Source: Roseateles oligotrophus (lineage in GTDB: Bacteria; Pseudomonadota; Gammaproteobacteria; Burkholderiales; Burkholderiaceae_C). From it: a DNA stretch of 64,000 nt. Location of the stretch: positions 372,001-436,000 of the forward strand of contig NZ_JACHLP010000002.1 of assembly GCF_014204525.1 (NCBI RefSeq), written 5' to 3'. The translations under genes and the position numbers were made by a program. The notes below the pieces were generated by a model. The model was given only the letters and a program-made list of their open reading frames with translations. It searched no databases and had not been told where the DNA came from. Shown piece by piece: positions 23,656 to 34,079 of this stretch. Positions within the stretch are counted from its first letter, which is position 1, and every line of letters begins with the position of its first letter.

Positions 23656-24798
23656 ATGCTGATAGGTGTTCCGCGCGAGAGCGCGGCCGGGGAAACGCGT
23701 GTGGCTGCCACACCCGAGACGATCAAGAAGCTCAAGGCTCAGGGTCATGTCTTGCGGGTGGAGCGTGGCGCCGGCCTGGCCGCCAGTGTGACCGACGAGG
23801 CCTATGCCGCCGCTGGTGCCGACTTGGTCGAGCGCAGCGAGGCCTTTGCCGCCGATCTGCTGCTCAAGGTGCGCAGCCCCAGTGCCGAGGAGTTAGGCCT
23901 GCTCAAGCCCGGTGCCGCCCTGGTGGGCATGCTCAATCCCTTTGACAAGGCCGGCCTGCAAGCCCTGGCCACGGCCGGGCTGACCAGCTTTGCGCTGGAG
24001 GCGGCACCGCGTAGCTCGCGGGCGCAGAGCATGGACGTGCTGAGCTCGCAGGCCAATATCGCCGGCTACAAGGCCGTGATGATGGCGGCCGAGCGCTACC
24101 AGCGCTTCTTCCCCATGCTGATGACGGCGGCCGGCACGGTCAAGGCCGCGCGGGTGGTGATTCTGGGCGTTGGCGTGGCGGGCCTGCAGGCGATTGCCAC
24201 GGCCAAGCGCCTGGGCGCCGTCATCGAGGCCTCGGACGTGCGGCCCTCGGTGAAGGAGCAGGTCGAGTCCCTGGGCGCCAAATTCATCGAGGTGAGCTAC
24301 GACACGCCGGAGGAGAAAGAAGCTGCCGAGGGCGTGGGCGGTTATGCCAAGCCCATGCCGCAAAGCTGGCTGGACCGCCAGAAGGTCGAGGTGGCCAAAC
24401 GCGTGGCGCAGGCCGATGTGGTCATCACCACCGCCCTGATCCCCGGCCGCGCCGCGCCGGTGCTGGTCACCGAGGAGATGGTGCGCAGCATGAAGGCCGG
24501 CTCGGTGATCGTGGACCTGGCCGCCGGGAAAGGGCAAACAGCCCCTGACGGGTCCGTGGGCGGCAACTGCCCGCTGACCGAGGCCGGCAAGACGGTCGTC
24601 AAGCATGGCGTGACCCTGGTGGGCGAGACCAATCTGCCCGCCCTGGTGGCGGCCGATGCCTCGGCCCTGTACGCACGCAATGTGCTGGACTTCCTCAAGC
24701 TGGTGCTGGCCAAGGACGGCAGCCTGCAAGTCCCCATGGACGACGACATCGTGGCGGCCTGCCTGGTGACCCAGTCCGGTGAAGTGAAGCGGAGCTAA
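23656..24798 (+). CDS. pntAA: NAD(P) transhydrogenase subunit alpha, part 1 (soluble dI)
   Basis: 380 residues; AGGAGGG lies just upstream of the ATG. The NAD(H)-binding domain I of proton-translocating transhydrogenase, which makes NADPH from NADH using the proton gradient. It opens MLIGVPRESAAGETRVAATP, with the Rossmann fingerprint VILGVGVAGLQAIATAKRLGA and the mobile loop region SWLDRQKVEVAKRVAQADVVITTALIPGR. The loop near residue 288 has about ten extra residues (GKGQTAPDGSV) between VDLAA and GGNCPLTEAG compared with the usual family sequence. As in many alpha- and betaproteobacteria the alpha subunit is split, with the membrane part encoded next. Confidence 0.95.
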   Translation: MLIGVPRESAAGETRVAATPETIKKLKAQGHVLRVERGAGLAASVTDEAYAAAGADLVERSEAFAADLLLKVRSPSAEELGLLKPGAALVGMLNPFDKAGLQALATAGLTSFALEAAPRSSRAQSMDVLSSQANIAGYKAVMMAAERYQRFFPMLMTAAGTVKAARVVILGVGVAGLQAIATAKRLGAVIEASDVRPSVKEQVESLGAKFIEVSYDTPEEKEAAEGVGGYAKPMPQSWLDRQKVEVAKRVAQADVVITTALIPGRAAPVLVTEEMVRSMKAGSVIVDLAAGKGQTAPDGSVGGNCPLTEAGKTVVKHGVTLVGETNLPALVAADASALYARNVLDFLKLVLAKDGSLQVPMDDDIVAACLVTQSGEVKRS

Positions 24799-24803
24799 TC
24801 AAG

Positions 24804-25118
24804 ATGGAACTCGTCAACCCCACCGTCACCAATCTGATCATCTTTGTGCTGGCCATTTACGTGGGCTACCACGTGGTCTGGACGGTTACGCCCGCCCTGC
24901 ACACGCCGCTGATGGCCGTCACCAATGCCATCTCGGCCATCGTCATCGTCGGCGCCATGCTGGCCGCGGCCTTGACCGAGACCGATCTGGGCAAATTCAT
25001 GGGCACGCTGGCCGTGGCCCTGGCCGCCGTCAATGTGTTCGGCGGCTTTCTGGTCACCCGGCGCATGCTGGAGATGTTCAAGAAGAAGGAAAAGAAGGCC
25101 GGAGGAGAAAAGAAATGA
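24804..25118 (+). CDS. pntAB: NAD(P) transhydrogenase subunit alpha, part 2 (membrane)
   Basis: 104 residues with three membrane helices (NLIIFVLAIYVGYHVVWTV, TPLMAVTNAISAIVIVGAMLAA, FMGTLAVALAAVNVFGGFLVTRRML) and a Lys-rich cytosolic tail. It supplies the alpha share of the proton channel domain dII. It follows pntAA by five bases and overlaps the pntB start (ATGA), so stoichiometric translation is likely. The motif THTPLMAVTNAISAI is conserved in the family. Confidence 0.95.
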   Translation: MELVNPTVTNLIIFVLAIYVGYHVVWTVTPALHTPLMAVTNAISAIVIVGAMLAAALTETDLGKFMGTLAVALAAVNVFGGFLVTRRMLEMFKKKEKKAGGEKK

Positions 25119-26539
25119 GCATGAGCCTCGTCACCCTTCTGTACCTGATCGCCAGCGTCTGCTTCATCCAGGCGCTCAAAGGGCTCTCCCACCCCACCAC
25201 ATCAATCCGCGGCAATCTCTTCGGCATGGTGGGCATGGCGATTGCCGCCCTGACCACCGCCGCCCTGATCGTCAAGCTGGCCGGCGGCCAGATGATGGGC
25301 TTGGGCTATGTGCTGGCCGGCTTGGTGATTGGCGGCGGCCTGGGCGCTTATATGGCCGGCAAGGTCGAGATGACCAAGATGCCCGAGCTGGTGGCCTTTA
25401 TGCACAGCATGATTGGCTTGGCGGCCGTCTTCATCGCCGCCACCGCCGTGCTGGAGCCCTGGGCCTTCGGCATCACCGCCCATGGCGAGCCCATTCCCGG
25501 CGGCAACCGCATCGAGCTGGCGCTGGGCGCCTTCATCGGCGCGGTCACTTTCTCGGGTTCGGTGATCGCCTTCGGCAAGCTCTCGGGCAAGTACAAATTC
25601 CGCCTCTTCCAGGGCGCGCCGGTGTCCTTCCCCGGCCAGCACAAGCTCAATCTGGCCCTGGGCCTGGCGGCGGCCTTCTTCTGCTTCGGCTTCTGGCATT
25701 CGCAAAGCTGGATGGACTTCGGCCTCATCCTGGCCCTGGGTTTTGCCCTGGGCGTGCTGCTCATCATCCCCATCGGCGGGGCGGACATGCCGGTGGTGGT
25801 GTCCATGCTCAATAGCTATTCGGGCTGGGCGGCGGCGGGCATAGGCTTTTCGCTCAACAACAGCATGCTGATCATCGCCGGCTCCCTGGTGGGCAGCTCG
25901 GGTGCCATCCTGAGCTACATCATGTGCAAGGCCATGAATCGCAGCTTTTTCAATGTGATCCTGGGCGGCTTTGGCGGCGAGGCCTCGGCCGCGGCGGCCG
26001 GCGGCGCGGTGCAGCGCAATGTCAAGAGCGGCAGCGCCGACGACGCCGCCTTTGTGCTGGGCAATGCCGAGACCGTCATCATCGTGCCCGGCTACGGCCT
26101 GGCCGTGGCGCGCGCCCAGCATGCGGTGAAGGAGCTGGCGCAGAAGCTGAGCGAGAAAGGCGTGACGGTGAAGTATGCGATCCATCCGGTGGCCGGCCGC
26201 ATGCCCGGCCATATGAATGTGCTGCTGGCCGAGGCCGAGGTGCCGTATGACCAGGTGTTCGAGATGGAAGACATCAATGCCGAGTTCGGTCAGGCCGATG
26301 TGGCCATCATCCTGGGCGCCAACGATGTGGTGAACCCCGCCGCGCATGTGAAGGGCAGCCCCATCTACGGCATGCCCATCCTGGAGGCCTACAAGGCCAA
26401 GACCATCATCGTCAACAAGCGTTCCATGGCGGCCGGCTATGCCGGCCTGGACAACGAGCTCTTCTACTCGGACAAGACCATGATGGTGTTCGGCGACGCC
26501 AAGAAGGTGGTGGAGGACATGGTCAAGGCCGTGGAGTGA
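25115..26539 (+). CDS. pntB: NAD(P) transhydrogenase subunit beta
   Basis: 474 residues: about nine membrane helices in the first 270 residues, forming the rest of the proton channel. The soluble NADP(H)-binding domain III follows, with VIIVPGYGLAVARAQHAVKELA, HPVAGRMPGHMNVLLAEAEVPYD and IILGANDVVNPAA. Length and motifs are typical. The operon ends in a strong perfect hairpin 15 bases after the stop. Confidence 0.96.
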   Translation: MSMSLVTLLYLIASVCFIQALKGLSHPTTSIRGNLFGMVGMAIAALTTAALIVKLAGGQMMGLGYVLAGLVIGGGLGAYMAGKVEMTKMPELVAFMHSMIGLAAVFIAATAVLEPWAFGITAHGEPIPGGNRIELALGAFIGAVTFSGSVIAFGKLSGKYKFRLFQGAPVSFPGQHKLNLALGLAAAFFCFGFWHSQSWMDFGLILALGFALGVLLIIPIGGADMPVVVSMLNSYSGWAAAGIGFSLNNSMLIIAGSLVGSSGAILSYIMCKAMNRSFFNVILGGFGGEASAAAAGGAVQRNVKSGSADDAAFVLGNAETVIIVPGYGLAVARAQHAVKELAQKLSEKGVTVKYAIHPVAGRMPGHMNVLLAEAEVPYDQVFEMEDINAEFGQADVAIILGANDVVNPAAHVKGSPIYGMPILEAYKAKTIIVNKRSMAAGYAGLDNELFYSDKTMMVFGDAKKVVEDMVKAVE

Positions 26540-26554
26540 GGCCTGGCCCCCCTT

Positions 26555-26584
26555 GAACAAGGCCCGCCTTGGCGGGCCTTGTTC
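26555..26584 (+). terminator. Terminator hairpin of the pnt operon
   Basis: GAACAAGGCCCGCC, two bases, then GGCGGGCCTTGTTC: a perfect 14-bp stem starting 15 bases after the pntB stop. The T run is short, so termination is inferred from stem strength. Confidence 0.7.
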
Positions 26585-26700
26585 ATGGTGCCTACACGCA
26601 AATACGAGCCGGCGCGCAGGGGCGTGCGGCTATCGAATCCCCTGATGAGAGGGCTGTCAGCGATAGGTCAGAATCGCGGCATAGCAAGGAGACGTGAAAG

Positions 26701-28374
26701 ATGGAGAAGATTTGGCTCAAGAACTACTCTGAGGGAGTTCCGGCAGAGATTGATGTTGGGCGCTATCCGTCCCTGGTGGACTTGATGGAATCGGCCTTCA
26801 AGAAATACCCCAATCTGCCCTCCTACAAGATGATGGGCCGGCAAATCAGCTTTGCCCAGCTGGATGAGGCCTCGCGCGCGCTTGCCGCTTATTTGCAGAG
26901 TTTGGGCCTGGAAAAGGGCGACCGCGTCGCCCTGATGATGCCCAATGTGATGCAGTACCCGGTGGCCGTGGCCGCCGTTCTGCGCGCCGGCCTGGTGGTG
27001 GTCAACGTCAACCCGCTGTACACCCCGCGCGAGCTGGAGCACCAGCTCAAGGACTCGGGCGCCAAGGCCATCGTCATCCTGGAGAACTTTGCCGCCACGC
27101 TGCAGCAGGTGATCAAGACCGTGCCCACCAAGCATGTGGTGTTGGCCTCCATGGGCGAGATGCTGGGCTTCCCCAAGGGATTGATCGTCAACTACGTGGT
27201 GCGCAAGGTGAAGAAGCTGGTGCCGGCCTTCGAGCTGCCCGGCGCCGTCACCTTCAATGCTGCGCTGAGCAAGGGCCGCGGCCTGCCCTACAAGGCGCCC
27301 AAGATGGGCCCGCAGGACATCGCCGTGCTGCAGTACACCGGTGGCACCACCGGCGTGTCCAAGGGCGCCGTGCTGCTGCACCGCAATCTGGTGGCCAATA
27401 CCTTGCAGGCCGAGGCCTGGTACCAGCCGGCGCTGAAAAAAATCCCGGCCGGCGAGCAACTGGTCAGCATCTGCGCCCTGCCGCTGTATCACATCTTCGG
27501 CTTCACCACGAACATGATGCTGTCCATGCATGTGGGCGGCGCCAATGTGCTGATCCCCAATCCGCGCGACCTGCCGGCGGTGTTCAAGGAGCTGAGCGGC
27601 CATCGCTTCCACAGCCTGCCGGCGGTCAACACCTTGTTCATGGCCATGGCCAATCACCCGCAGTTCAACACGGTGGACTGGAGCCATCTGGTGATCGCCG
27701 TGGGCGGCGGCATGGCCGTGCAGCAGGCGACGGCCAAGCTCTGGCTGGACAAGACCGGTTGCCCCATCTGCGAGGGCTATGGCCTGTCCGAGACCTCGCC
27801 CGTGGCCAGCTGCAACCCGACGGACAGCAAGGCCTATACCGGCACCATCGGCCTGCCCATGCCCAATACCGACATCTGCCTGCTCGACGACGAGGGCCGC
27901 GAAGTGGCGCCCGGCGCCACCGGCGAGATCGCCATCCGCGGCCCGCAGGTGATGGCCGGCTACTGGCAGCGCCCCGACGAAACCGCCCAGGTGATGACGG
28001 CCGACGGCTTCTTCCGTACCGGCGATATCGGCATCGTGGACGAGCGCGGCTTCTTCAAGATCGTGGACCGCAAGAAGGACATGATTCTGGTCAGCGGCTT
28101 CAACGTCTACCCCAACGAGATCGAGGACGTGATCACGCAGATGGAAGGTGTGCTGGAATGCGCCTCGGTAGGCGTGCCCGATGCCAAGGCCGGCGAGGCC
28201 GTCAAGGTGGTGATCGTCAAGAAGAACCCGGAGCTGAGCGAAGCCGATGTGAGGGCTTTTTGCGAAACCAATCTGACCGGCTACAAGCGGCCCAAGATCA
28301 TCGAGTTCCGCAGCGATCTGCCCAAGACCCCGGTCGGCAAAATCCTGCGCCGCGAGCTGCGCGACAAGAAGTAA
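26701..28374 (+). CDS. fadD: Long-chain acyl-CoA synthetase (AMP-binding ligase)
   Basis: 557 residues. It activates fatty acids to acyl-CoA through an acyl-adenylate and feeds beta-oxidation. Motifs: P-loop-like YTGGTTGVSKGAVLLHRN, GYGLSETSPV, fatty-acid signature region FFRTGDIGIVDERGFFKIVDRKKDMILVSGFNVYPNEIEDV, and the terminal catalytic Lys in TPVGKILRREL. AAGGAGAC lies eight bases upstream of the ATG. Length and opening (MEKIWLKNYSEGVPAEI) match FadD. The gene stands alone, followed 12 bases later by an unknown gene that may be cotranscribed. Confidence 0.93.
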   Translation: MEKIWLKNYSEGVPAEIDVGRYPSLVDLMESAFKKYPNLPSYKMMGRQISFAQLDEASRALAAYLQSLGLEKGDRVALMMPNVMQYPVAVAAVLRAGLVVVNVNPLYTPRELEHQLKDSGAKAIVILENFAATLQQVIKTVPTKHVVLASMGEMLGFPKGLIVNYVVRKVKKLVPAFELPGAVTFNAALSKGRGLPYKAPKMGPQDIAVLQYTGGTTGVSKGAVLLHRNLVANTLQAEAWYQPALKKIPAGEQLVSICALPLYHIFGFTTNMMLSMHVGGANVLIPNPRDLPAVFKELSGHRFHSLPAVNTLFMAMANHPQFNTVDWSHLVIAVGGGMAVQQATAKLWLDKTGCPICEGYGLSETSPVASCNPTDSKAYTGTIGLPMPNTDICLLDDEGREVAPGATGEIAIRGPQVMAGYWQRPDETAQVMTADGFFRTGDIGIVDERGFFKIVDRKKDMILVSGFNVYPNEIEDVITQMEGVLECASVGVPDAKAGEAVKVVIVKKNPELSEADVRAFCETNLTGYKRPKIIEFRSDLPKTPVGKILRRELRDKK

Positions 28375-28386
28375 GGGCCACACAGG

Positions 28387-28875
28387 GTGAGCACGCAAAG
28401 ATTCCAAAGAACGGAGGCCGGCCGGGCCGAGGTGAAGGTGCGCAGCCAGGCTTTGTCGCGCAGCGCACGTAATCTGTTATTGGTGCTGGATGCCTCGCGC
28501 CCCGGCGCCGAATGGCTGAGCCTGGTGCAAGGCGCCACGGAGGCCGATCTGCAGCAATTGCAGATCAGCGGCCTGATTGCCGACCCGACGCAGGAGCCGG
28601 CCGTGGCCTTGACCGAGGCCGCGGATCGCATCGAGCTGCCCGCTGCCCCGGCCTCGCCCATGGCCTACGACGAGCTCTACGGCTTTCTGACCCGCCATGC
28701 CAAGCAGTATCTGGGCCTGATGAAGGGCTACCGCATGGTGCTGGAGGTGGAGCGCTGCGTCGATCTGCCGACCCTGCAAGTCCTGGCGGACCGCTTTGTG
28801 CAGGATGTGCAGCTGGCCCAGGGCGAACAGGTGGCCGAGCAGGTGCGGCGTGCGCTGGGGATGTCCAAGGCCTGA
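28387..28875 (+). CDS. Protein of unknown function downstream of fadD
   Basis: 162 residues starting at a GTG. The first 70 residues (VRSQALSRSARNLLLVLDASRPGAEWLSLVQGATEADLQQLQISGLI) read like a small winged-helix domain: helices ending in a 'leaf' before a predicted strand pair. The second half is helical (YGFLTRHAKQYLGLMKGYRMVLEVERCVDLPTLQVLADRFVQDV). The codon bias matches its neighbours, so it is a real gene. I do not recognise a family. It lies 12 bases after fadD and 54 before rsmE, so a shared transcript is possible. Confidence 0.7.
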   Translation: MSTQRFQRTEAGRAEVKVRSQALSRSARNLLLVLDASRPGAEWLSLVQGATEADLQQLQISGLIADPTQEPAVALTEAADRIELPAAPASPMAYDELYGFLTRHAKQYLGLMKGYRMVLEVERCVDLPTLQVLADRFVQDVQLAQGEQVAEQVRRALGMSKA

Positions 28876-28929
28876 GCGCGGGCATATTCTGAGGCAAACT
28901 CGGGGCCACGAATTTTCTTCTGGCCCATC

Positions 28930-29697
28930 ATGCCCCCCCGTTTATTTCTGGACACCCCGCTGGGCAGCGCCGCCGATGGCGACGCCGCAGCCAGCCAGCC
29001 TCATGAATTGATCCTGCCCGCCGGTGCCGCCCGCCATGTGCAGGTGCTGCGCCTGCAGCCGGGCGCGGCCATCACCTTGTTTGATGGCTCCGGCTTCGAA
29101 TGGCAGGCCGAGGTCTTGCGCATGGGCCGCAGCGAGGTCAGCGTGCATCTGCATGCCCGCCAGCTGGTGCACCGCGAGCTGGCTCATGCCGTGAGCCTGT
29201 GCGTGGTGATGCCGGCCAACGACCGCATGGACGGCGTGATCGAAAAAGCCACCGAGCTGGGCGCTGCCGCCGTCCAGCCGCTGATGAGCGAACGCTCGGT
29301 GTTGCGCCTGAGTGGCGAGCGAGCCGATAAAAAACAGGCCCATTGGCAAGGTGTGGCCGTGGCCGCCTGCGAGCAAAGCGGGCGCGCCCAAGTGCCCGAG
29401 ATCGCGCCGGTGCGCACGCTGGCGCAATGGCTCAAGAGCCTGCCACCGGTGCAAGCCTCGCAGCGCCGCTGGCTGCTCAGCCCGACCGCCGCCCGCCCGC
29501 TTGCAGAGTTGGCCCGTGCCCAGGCCGGCGCCACGTCGACCCTGGTCCTGTCCGGCCCCGAGGGGGGCTTGAGCCCCGCCGAGGAACAGGCCGCCCGCGA
29601 GGCCGGCTTCGAGGCCGTGCAACTGGGCCCGCGCATCCTGCGCGCCGACACCGCGCCGCTGGCGGTGCTGGGCTGGCTGGCCCTGCAATCAGTCTGA
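28930..29697 (+). CDS. rsmE: 16S rRNA m3U1498 methyltransferase RsmE
   Basis: 255 residues. RsmE methylates N3 of U1498 in 16S rRNA with a SPOUT-fold knot. Recognised by the N-terminal PUA-like domain (HVQVLRLQPGAAITLFDGSG), the EKATELGAAAVQPLMSERSV block and the knot motifs LVLSGPEGGLSPAEEQAARE and LGPRILRADTAPLAVLGWL. The length is family-typical. The 3' end overlaps the convergent methyltransferase gene by nine bases. Confidence 0.95.
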   Translation: MPPRLFLDTPLGSAADGDAAASQPHELILPAGAARHVQVLRLQPGAAITLFDGSGFEWQAEVLRMGRSEVSVHLHARQLVHRELAHAVSLCVVMPANDRMDGVIEKATELGAAAVQPLMSERSVLRLSGERADKKQAHWQGVAVAACEQSGRAQVPEIAPVRTLAQWLKSLPPVQASQRRWLLSPTAARPLAELARAQAGATSTLVLSGPEGGLSPAEEQAAREAGFEAVQLGPRILRADTAPLAVLGWLALQSV

Positions 29698-31044
29698 GCT
29701 TGCAGCGCCCGGCTTAGGCGTGCGCGCCGAGCCCTTGATCAGGTCGAAGCGGAACATGCGGCACTCGATGGGGCCGTTCCACATCGGCACCTTGCGCGAT
29801 TCTTTGAGCCGCATCTTGCTGGGCAGCTTCATATCGGGGCAGAGCAGCCAGGCGGTCCAGCCGGCCGGGTTGCCGGTGTAGGCGCGCTTCCAGTGCGCGG
29901 CCAGGCGGGGGAAGAAGTCGTCGCCGGCGTCGCGCTGGCTGACCTGCCCCCACGTCGCCTGCGGCTCCAGCCCCCCGAGGGGGCGCGCGCCGCCTTGGGT
30001 CGGCCCGGCGGCGGCGCGTGAGCCGCCCGCATCCCGGCTCATCTGAAAGTTGCCGGCCTTGCCACGCACCTCGATGCGCTCGCCATAGGGCGGGTTCATC
30101 ATGATGGTGCCGGGCATGCCTTCGGGCAGTTCGGGTGCCGGGCGCTCCAGCGCATCGCCGCCGTTGAACTGGATGTATTGCGCCACACCGGCGCGCTCGG
30201 CATTGCGGCGCGCGAAGTCCACCATGCGGAAGGCCACATCGCTGCAGAAGATGGGCACGGCCGGCGCATGTTCGCGGTCCTTGGCGGCCTGCTTGAGCGC
30301 CTGCCAGCGGCCACGCAGGGGCACGAAGGGGCCCTGGCGCTCGAAGGCGAAGCGGCGCTGCAGGCCGGCGGCCATGCCGCAGGCGATCTGGGCGGCTTCC
30401 ACCGCGATGGTGCCGGAGCCGCAGCAGGGGTCGTGCAGGGCGCCGCCGGCCTGCGGCGTGCCTTTCCAGCCGGCGGCGGCCAGCATGGCGGCGGCCAGGG
30501 TTTCCTTCAGCGGGGCGTCGCCCTTGTCTTCGCGCCAGCCGCGCTTGAACAGGGGCTCGCCCGAGGTGTCGACATAAATCGTGGCATGCACCTCGTTGAG
30601 GTGCAGCATCACCGGCAGGTCGGGGTAGCGGGTGTCCACGCTGGGGCGCTCGCCCGTCACATCGCGCAGCACATCGCAGATGGCGTCCTTGACGCGCAGG
30701 GTGGCGAAGTTGAGGCTGCGCAGGGGGGAGCGCTGGGCCACGGTGTCCACCCGTATCGTCTCGGCCGGGCTGATCCATTGAGACCAGTCCACCCGCAGGG
30801 CCAGGGCGTAGATATCGTCCTCGTGGCGGTAGCCGCCGTCGATGATCTCGATCAGCACGCGCTGGGCCAGGCGGCTTTCCAGATTGAGCTTCATCACCCC
30901 TTCCAGATTGCTGCGCACGGCCACGCCGCCGCGCAGGGCTTCGGTGTGGGCGCCGGGCAGGATGGCGCGCACTTCCTCTTCGAGCCAGGGCTCGACGCCG
31001 GAGGCACAGGAAACAAAGAGATGCAGCTTGTCGGTGGGGAGCAT
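29689..31044 (-). CDS. THUMP-domain class I rRNA methyltransferase, RlmL N-terminal type
   Basis: 451 residues from the ATG at 31044 (MLPTDKLHLFVS). A THUMP RNA-binding domain (about 40-150) is followed by a Rossmann methyltransferase with SAM motif I DPCCGSGTIAVEAA and catalytic motif IV NPPYGERIEV, as in the m2G2445 enzyme RlmL and Trm14 relatives. After motif IV the chain carries about 40 low-complexity residues (SRAAAGPTQGGARPLGGLEPQA...) encoded by a copy of a palindromic repeat also seen between genes in this window. The fold resumes at DDFFPRLAAHWKRAY. RlmK is not fused, which is normal in this order. Confidence 0.88.
   Translation of the reverse strand: MLPTDKLHLFVSCASGVEPWLEEEVRAILPGAHTEALRGGVAVRSNLEGVMKLNLESRLAQRVLIEIIDGGYRHEDDIYALALRVDWSQWISPAETIRVDTVAQRSPLRSLNFATLRVKDAICDVLRDVTGERPSVDTRYPDLPVMLHLNEVHATIYVDTSGEPLFKRGWREDKGDAPLKETLAAAMLAAAGWKGTPQAGGALHDPCCGSGTIAVEAAQIACGMAAGLQRRFAFERQGPFVPLRGRWQALKQAAKDREHAPAVPIFCSDVAFRMVDFARRNAERAGVAQYIQFNGGDALERPAPELPEGMPGTIMMNPPYGERIEVRGKAGNFQMSRDAGGSRAAAGPTQGGARPLGGLEPQATWGQVSQRDAGDDFFPRLAAHWKRAYTGNPAGWTAWLLCPDMKLPSKMRLKESRKVPMWNGPIECRMFRFDLIKGSARTPKPGAASSD
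29944..30018. repeat. Palindromic GC-rich repeat, copy inside the rlmL-like gene
   Basis: GCCCCCACG, then a variable spacer, CCCCCCGAGGGGG and a tail GCCGCCTTGGGTCGGCCCGG. The same blocks occur at 38919-38981 (inverted) and at 31131-31224 (related). Here the element lies in frame within a coding sequence. Confidence 0.6.
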
Positions 31045-31130
31045 GGGCGGGCGGCTTTGGGGGCTGAGGGAGATTCGGGCCCGATTGTCCCAGTTTGTTG
31101 CGAGCATCCAGGTATTTCGGGCTGAGCGCC

Positions 31131-31224
31131 GGGCCGCCCCAAGCCGGCCCGCGCCGGCGAAGCTTGGCGGTCGAACCGTCAAGCGTCGCCATCCCCTTGG
31201 GGGACCGACCGGACTCGCCCGCGT
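31131..31224. repeat. Palindromic GC-rich repeat, intergenic copy
   Basis: Located between the rlmL-like start and the lipoprotein gene. On the minus strand it reads CCCCCAAGGGG and then GCCGGCTTGGGGCGGCCCGG, closely matching the tail of the copy at 29944-30018. It contains a further stem CTTGACGGTTCGACCGCCAAG. Confidence 0.5.
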
Positions 31225-31256
31225 TCAGCGTGGCGAGGTTGGGCGAGGGGCCATGG

Positions 31257-32500
31257 TTATCTGCAGTCCAGCAGCTTGAATTCGACCCGGCGGTCGATGG
31301 CGTCGCGGGCATCGTCCGTGCCGCTGCCGATGATGTTTTCCAGCCAGCCCTTGCCGCTGGTGCTGATGCGCCGGGCCAGGCCGGGTTGCAGGGCTTGCAT
31401 CAGGCCGCGCACCTTCTCGCTGCGGGCCAGCGAGAGCTTCTGGTTGAAGGCTTCTTCGCCGCTGCGGCTGGTGTGGCCGGCCACCTCCAGGCATTGGGGC
31501 GAGGCAGCGATCTGGGCGCTGATCTCCTGCAGCCAGAACTCGTAATTGCCGCTGACGCTGGGGTCGGCCCAGAAGCTGGTCTGGCCGGGCATGAAGAGGA
31601 ACTTCATCGCCAGGCTGCGCGTGGCCAGGCCCTCGGCCACCACGCGCTTGAAGTCCTGCCGCGCCAGATCGTTTTGGCCCAGCTTGAGGTGGCTCAGATA
31701 GAGGCCGTTGTAGGCGCGCAAGGCCAGTGGGCCGGGGCGGGCCGCCACGGCCTGGAACAGCGCCAGGGCCTGGGCGTAGTTGGCGGCGGCATAAGCCTCC
31801 TGCGCCTGGCTCAGCAAGGCCTGGGCCCAGGCGTTTTCCACCGTGTCGGCGTTCAGCGTGGCGCCGGCTGGGGCGTTCAGCAACTGGCTGTTGTGCTGCT
31901 CGGCGATGCCGGGCTTGTTGCCGTTCATCAGCACCGGGCTGTCGTGGAAGTAGGCGCTGGGCTTGAGCTGGCCTTGCAGGGCGCGCAAAGGGCCTTGCCA
32001 GCGGGCCACGATCTGATGGCTTTTCAGGTCCAGCATCAGCAAGGTCAGCACGAGAGGCGCTGGGGCCTTGGCCTCGGTCGGTTTGAGCGGGCCGCGTGGC
32101 TTGGCGAGGGTGCCCGCGCTGGAGCGCATCAGGCTGCCGCTGATCAGGTAGTCGGTGGCGCGGCTGTTCGCCGCCTCGGCGGCGACCCGCTTGAGTTCGG
32201 GCACCTGGGCGTCGATCTGGCGGGCGATGATTTTCTTCACCTGGGCCGCGGCCTCTGATTCTTCTTGCAGCGGCTGTTGCTCACCCTGGCTCAGATCGAC
32301 CAGATCGTTGATGGCGCCCAGGGCCACGCTGCGCCCGCTGGCCGCGCGCCCGGCCTGGGCCCGCCATTGGGTGAACAGACCTTGGCCCGTCTCCAGCACG
32401 TCTTGTTCAAACGGGGTGCTGGCGCTGAGCGGGGCCGGTGGCGTGGCGCAGGCCGCCAGCAAGGCCAGCAGGCCCAGCAGCCAGCGGCGCGGGTGCAGCG

Positions 32501-32510
<10 letters not shown>
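31257..32510 (-). CDS. OmpA-family lipoprotein with helical-repeat middle
   Basis: 417 residues. A lipobox (LLALLAAC) marks a lipoprotein. The middle (about 215-300) has a TPR-like pair (LSQAQEAYAAANYAQALALFQAVAARPGPLALRAYNGLYLSHLKLGQNDLARQDF). The C-terminus holds an OmpA-like peptidoglycan-binding domain: CLEVAGHTSRSGEEAFNQKLSLARSEKVRGLM, followed by an unusual insertion before RRVEFKLLDC. Its start overlaps the stop of the ExeA-like gene, so the two are coupled and probably act together at the cell wall, for example in placing an outer-membrane complex. Confidence 0.85.
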
Positions 32511-33910
<1,400 letters not shown>

Positions 33911-34079
33911 GTCCTGATTCCTCAAATACAGCAGCTCTGGCGGCCGGCCGCCACTCTTGTTCTTGGGGCTCCCTGGAGCTTGATTGTCCGGCGGCTTGAG
34001 GGGCGCAGGGGCAGTGCGCGCCGGGGGCCGTGAACTATGCACGGCCACCCCCCACGAACAGGGTCGGGCTTGGCGCCTC

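Noticed and set aside
26668-28407. 579-codon open frame opposite fadD
   Set aside because: Complement shadow of a confident AMP-binding ligase; His/Ala/Gly-rich with no motif.
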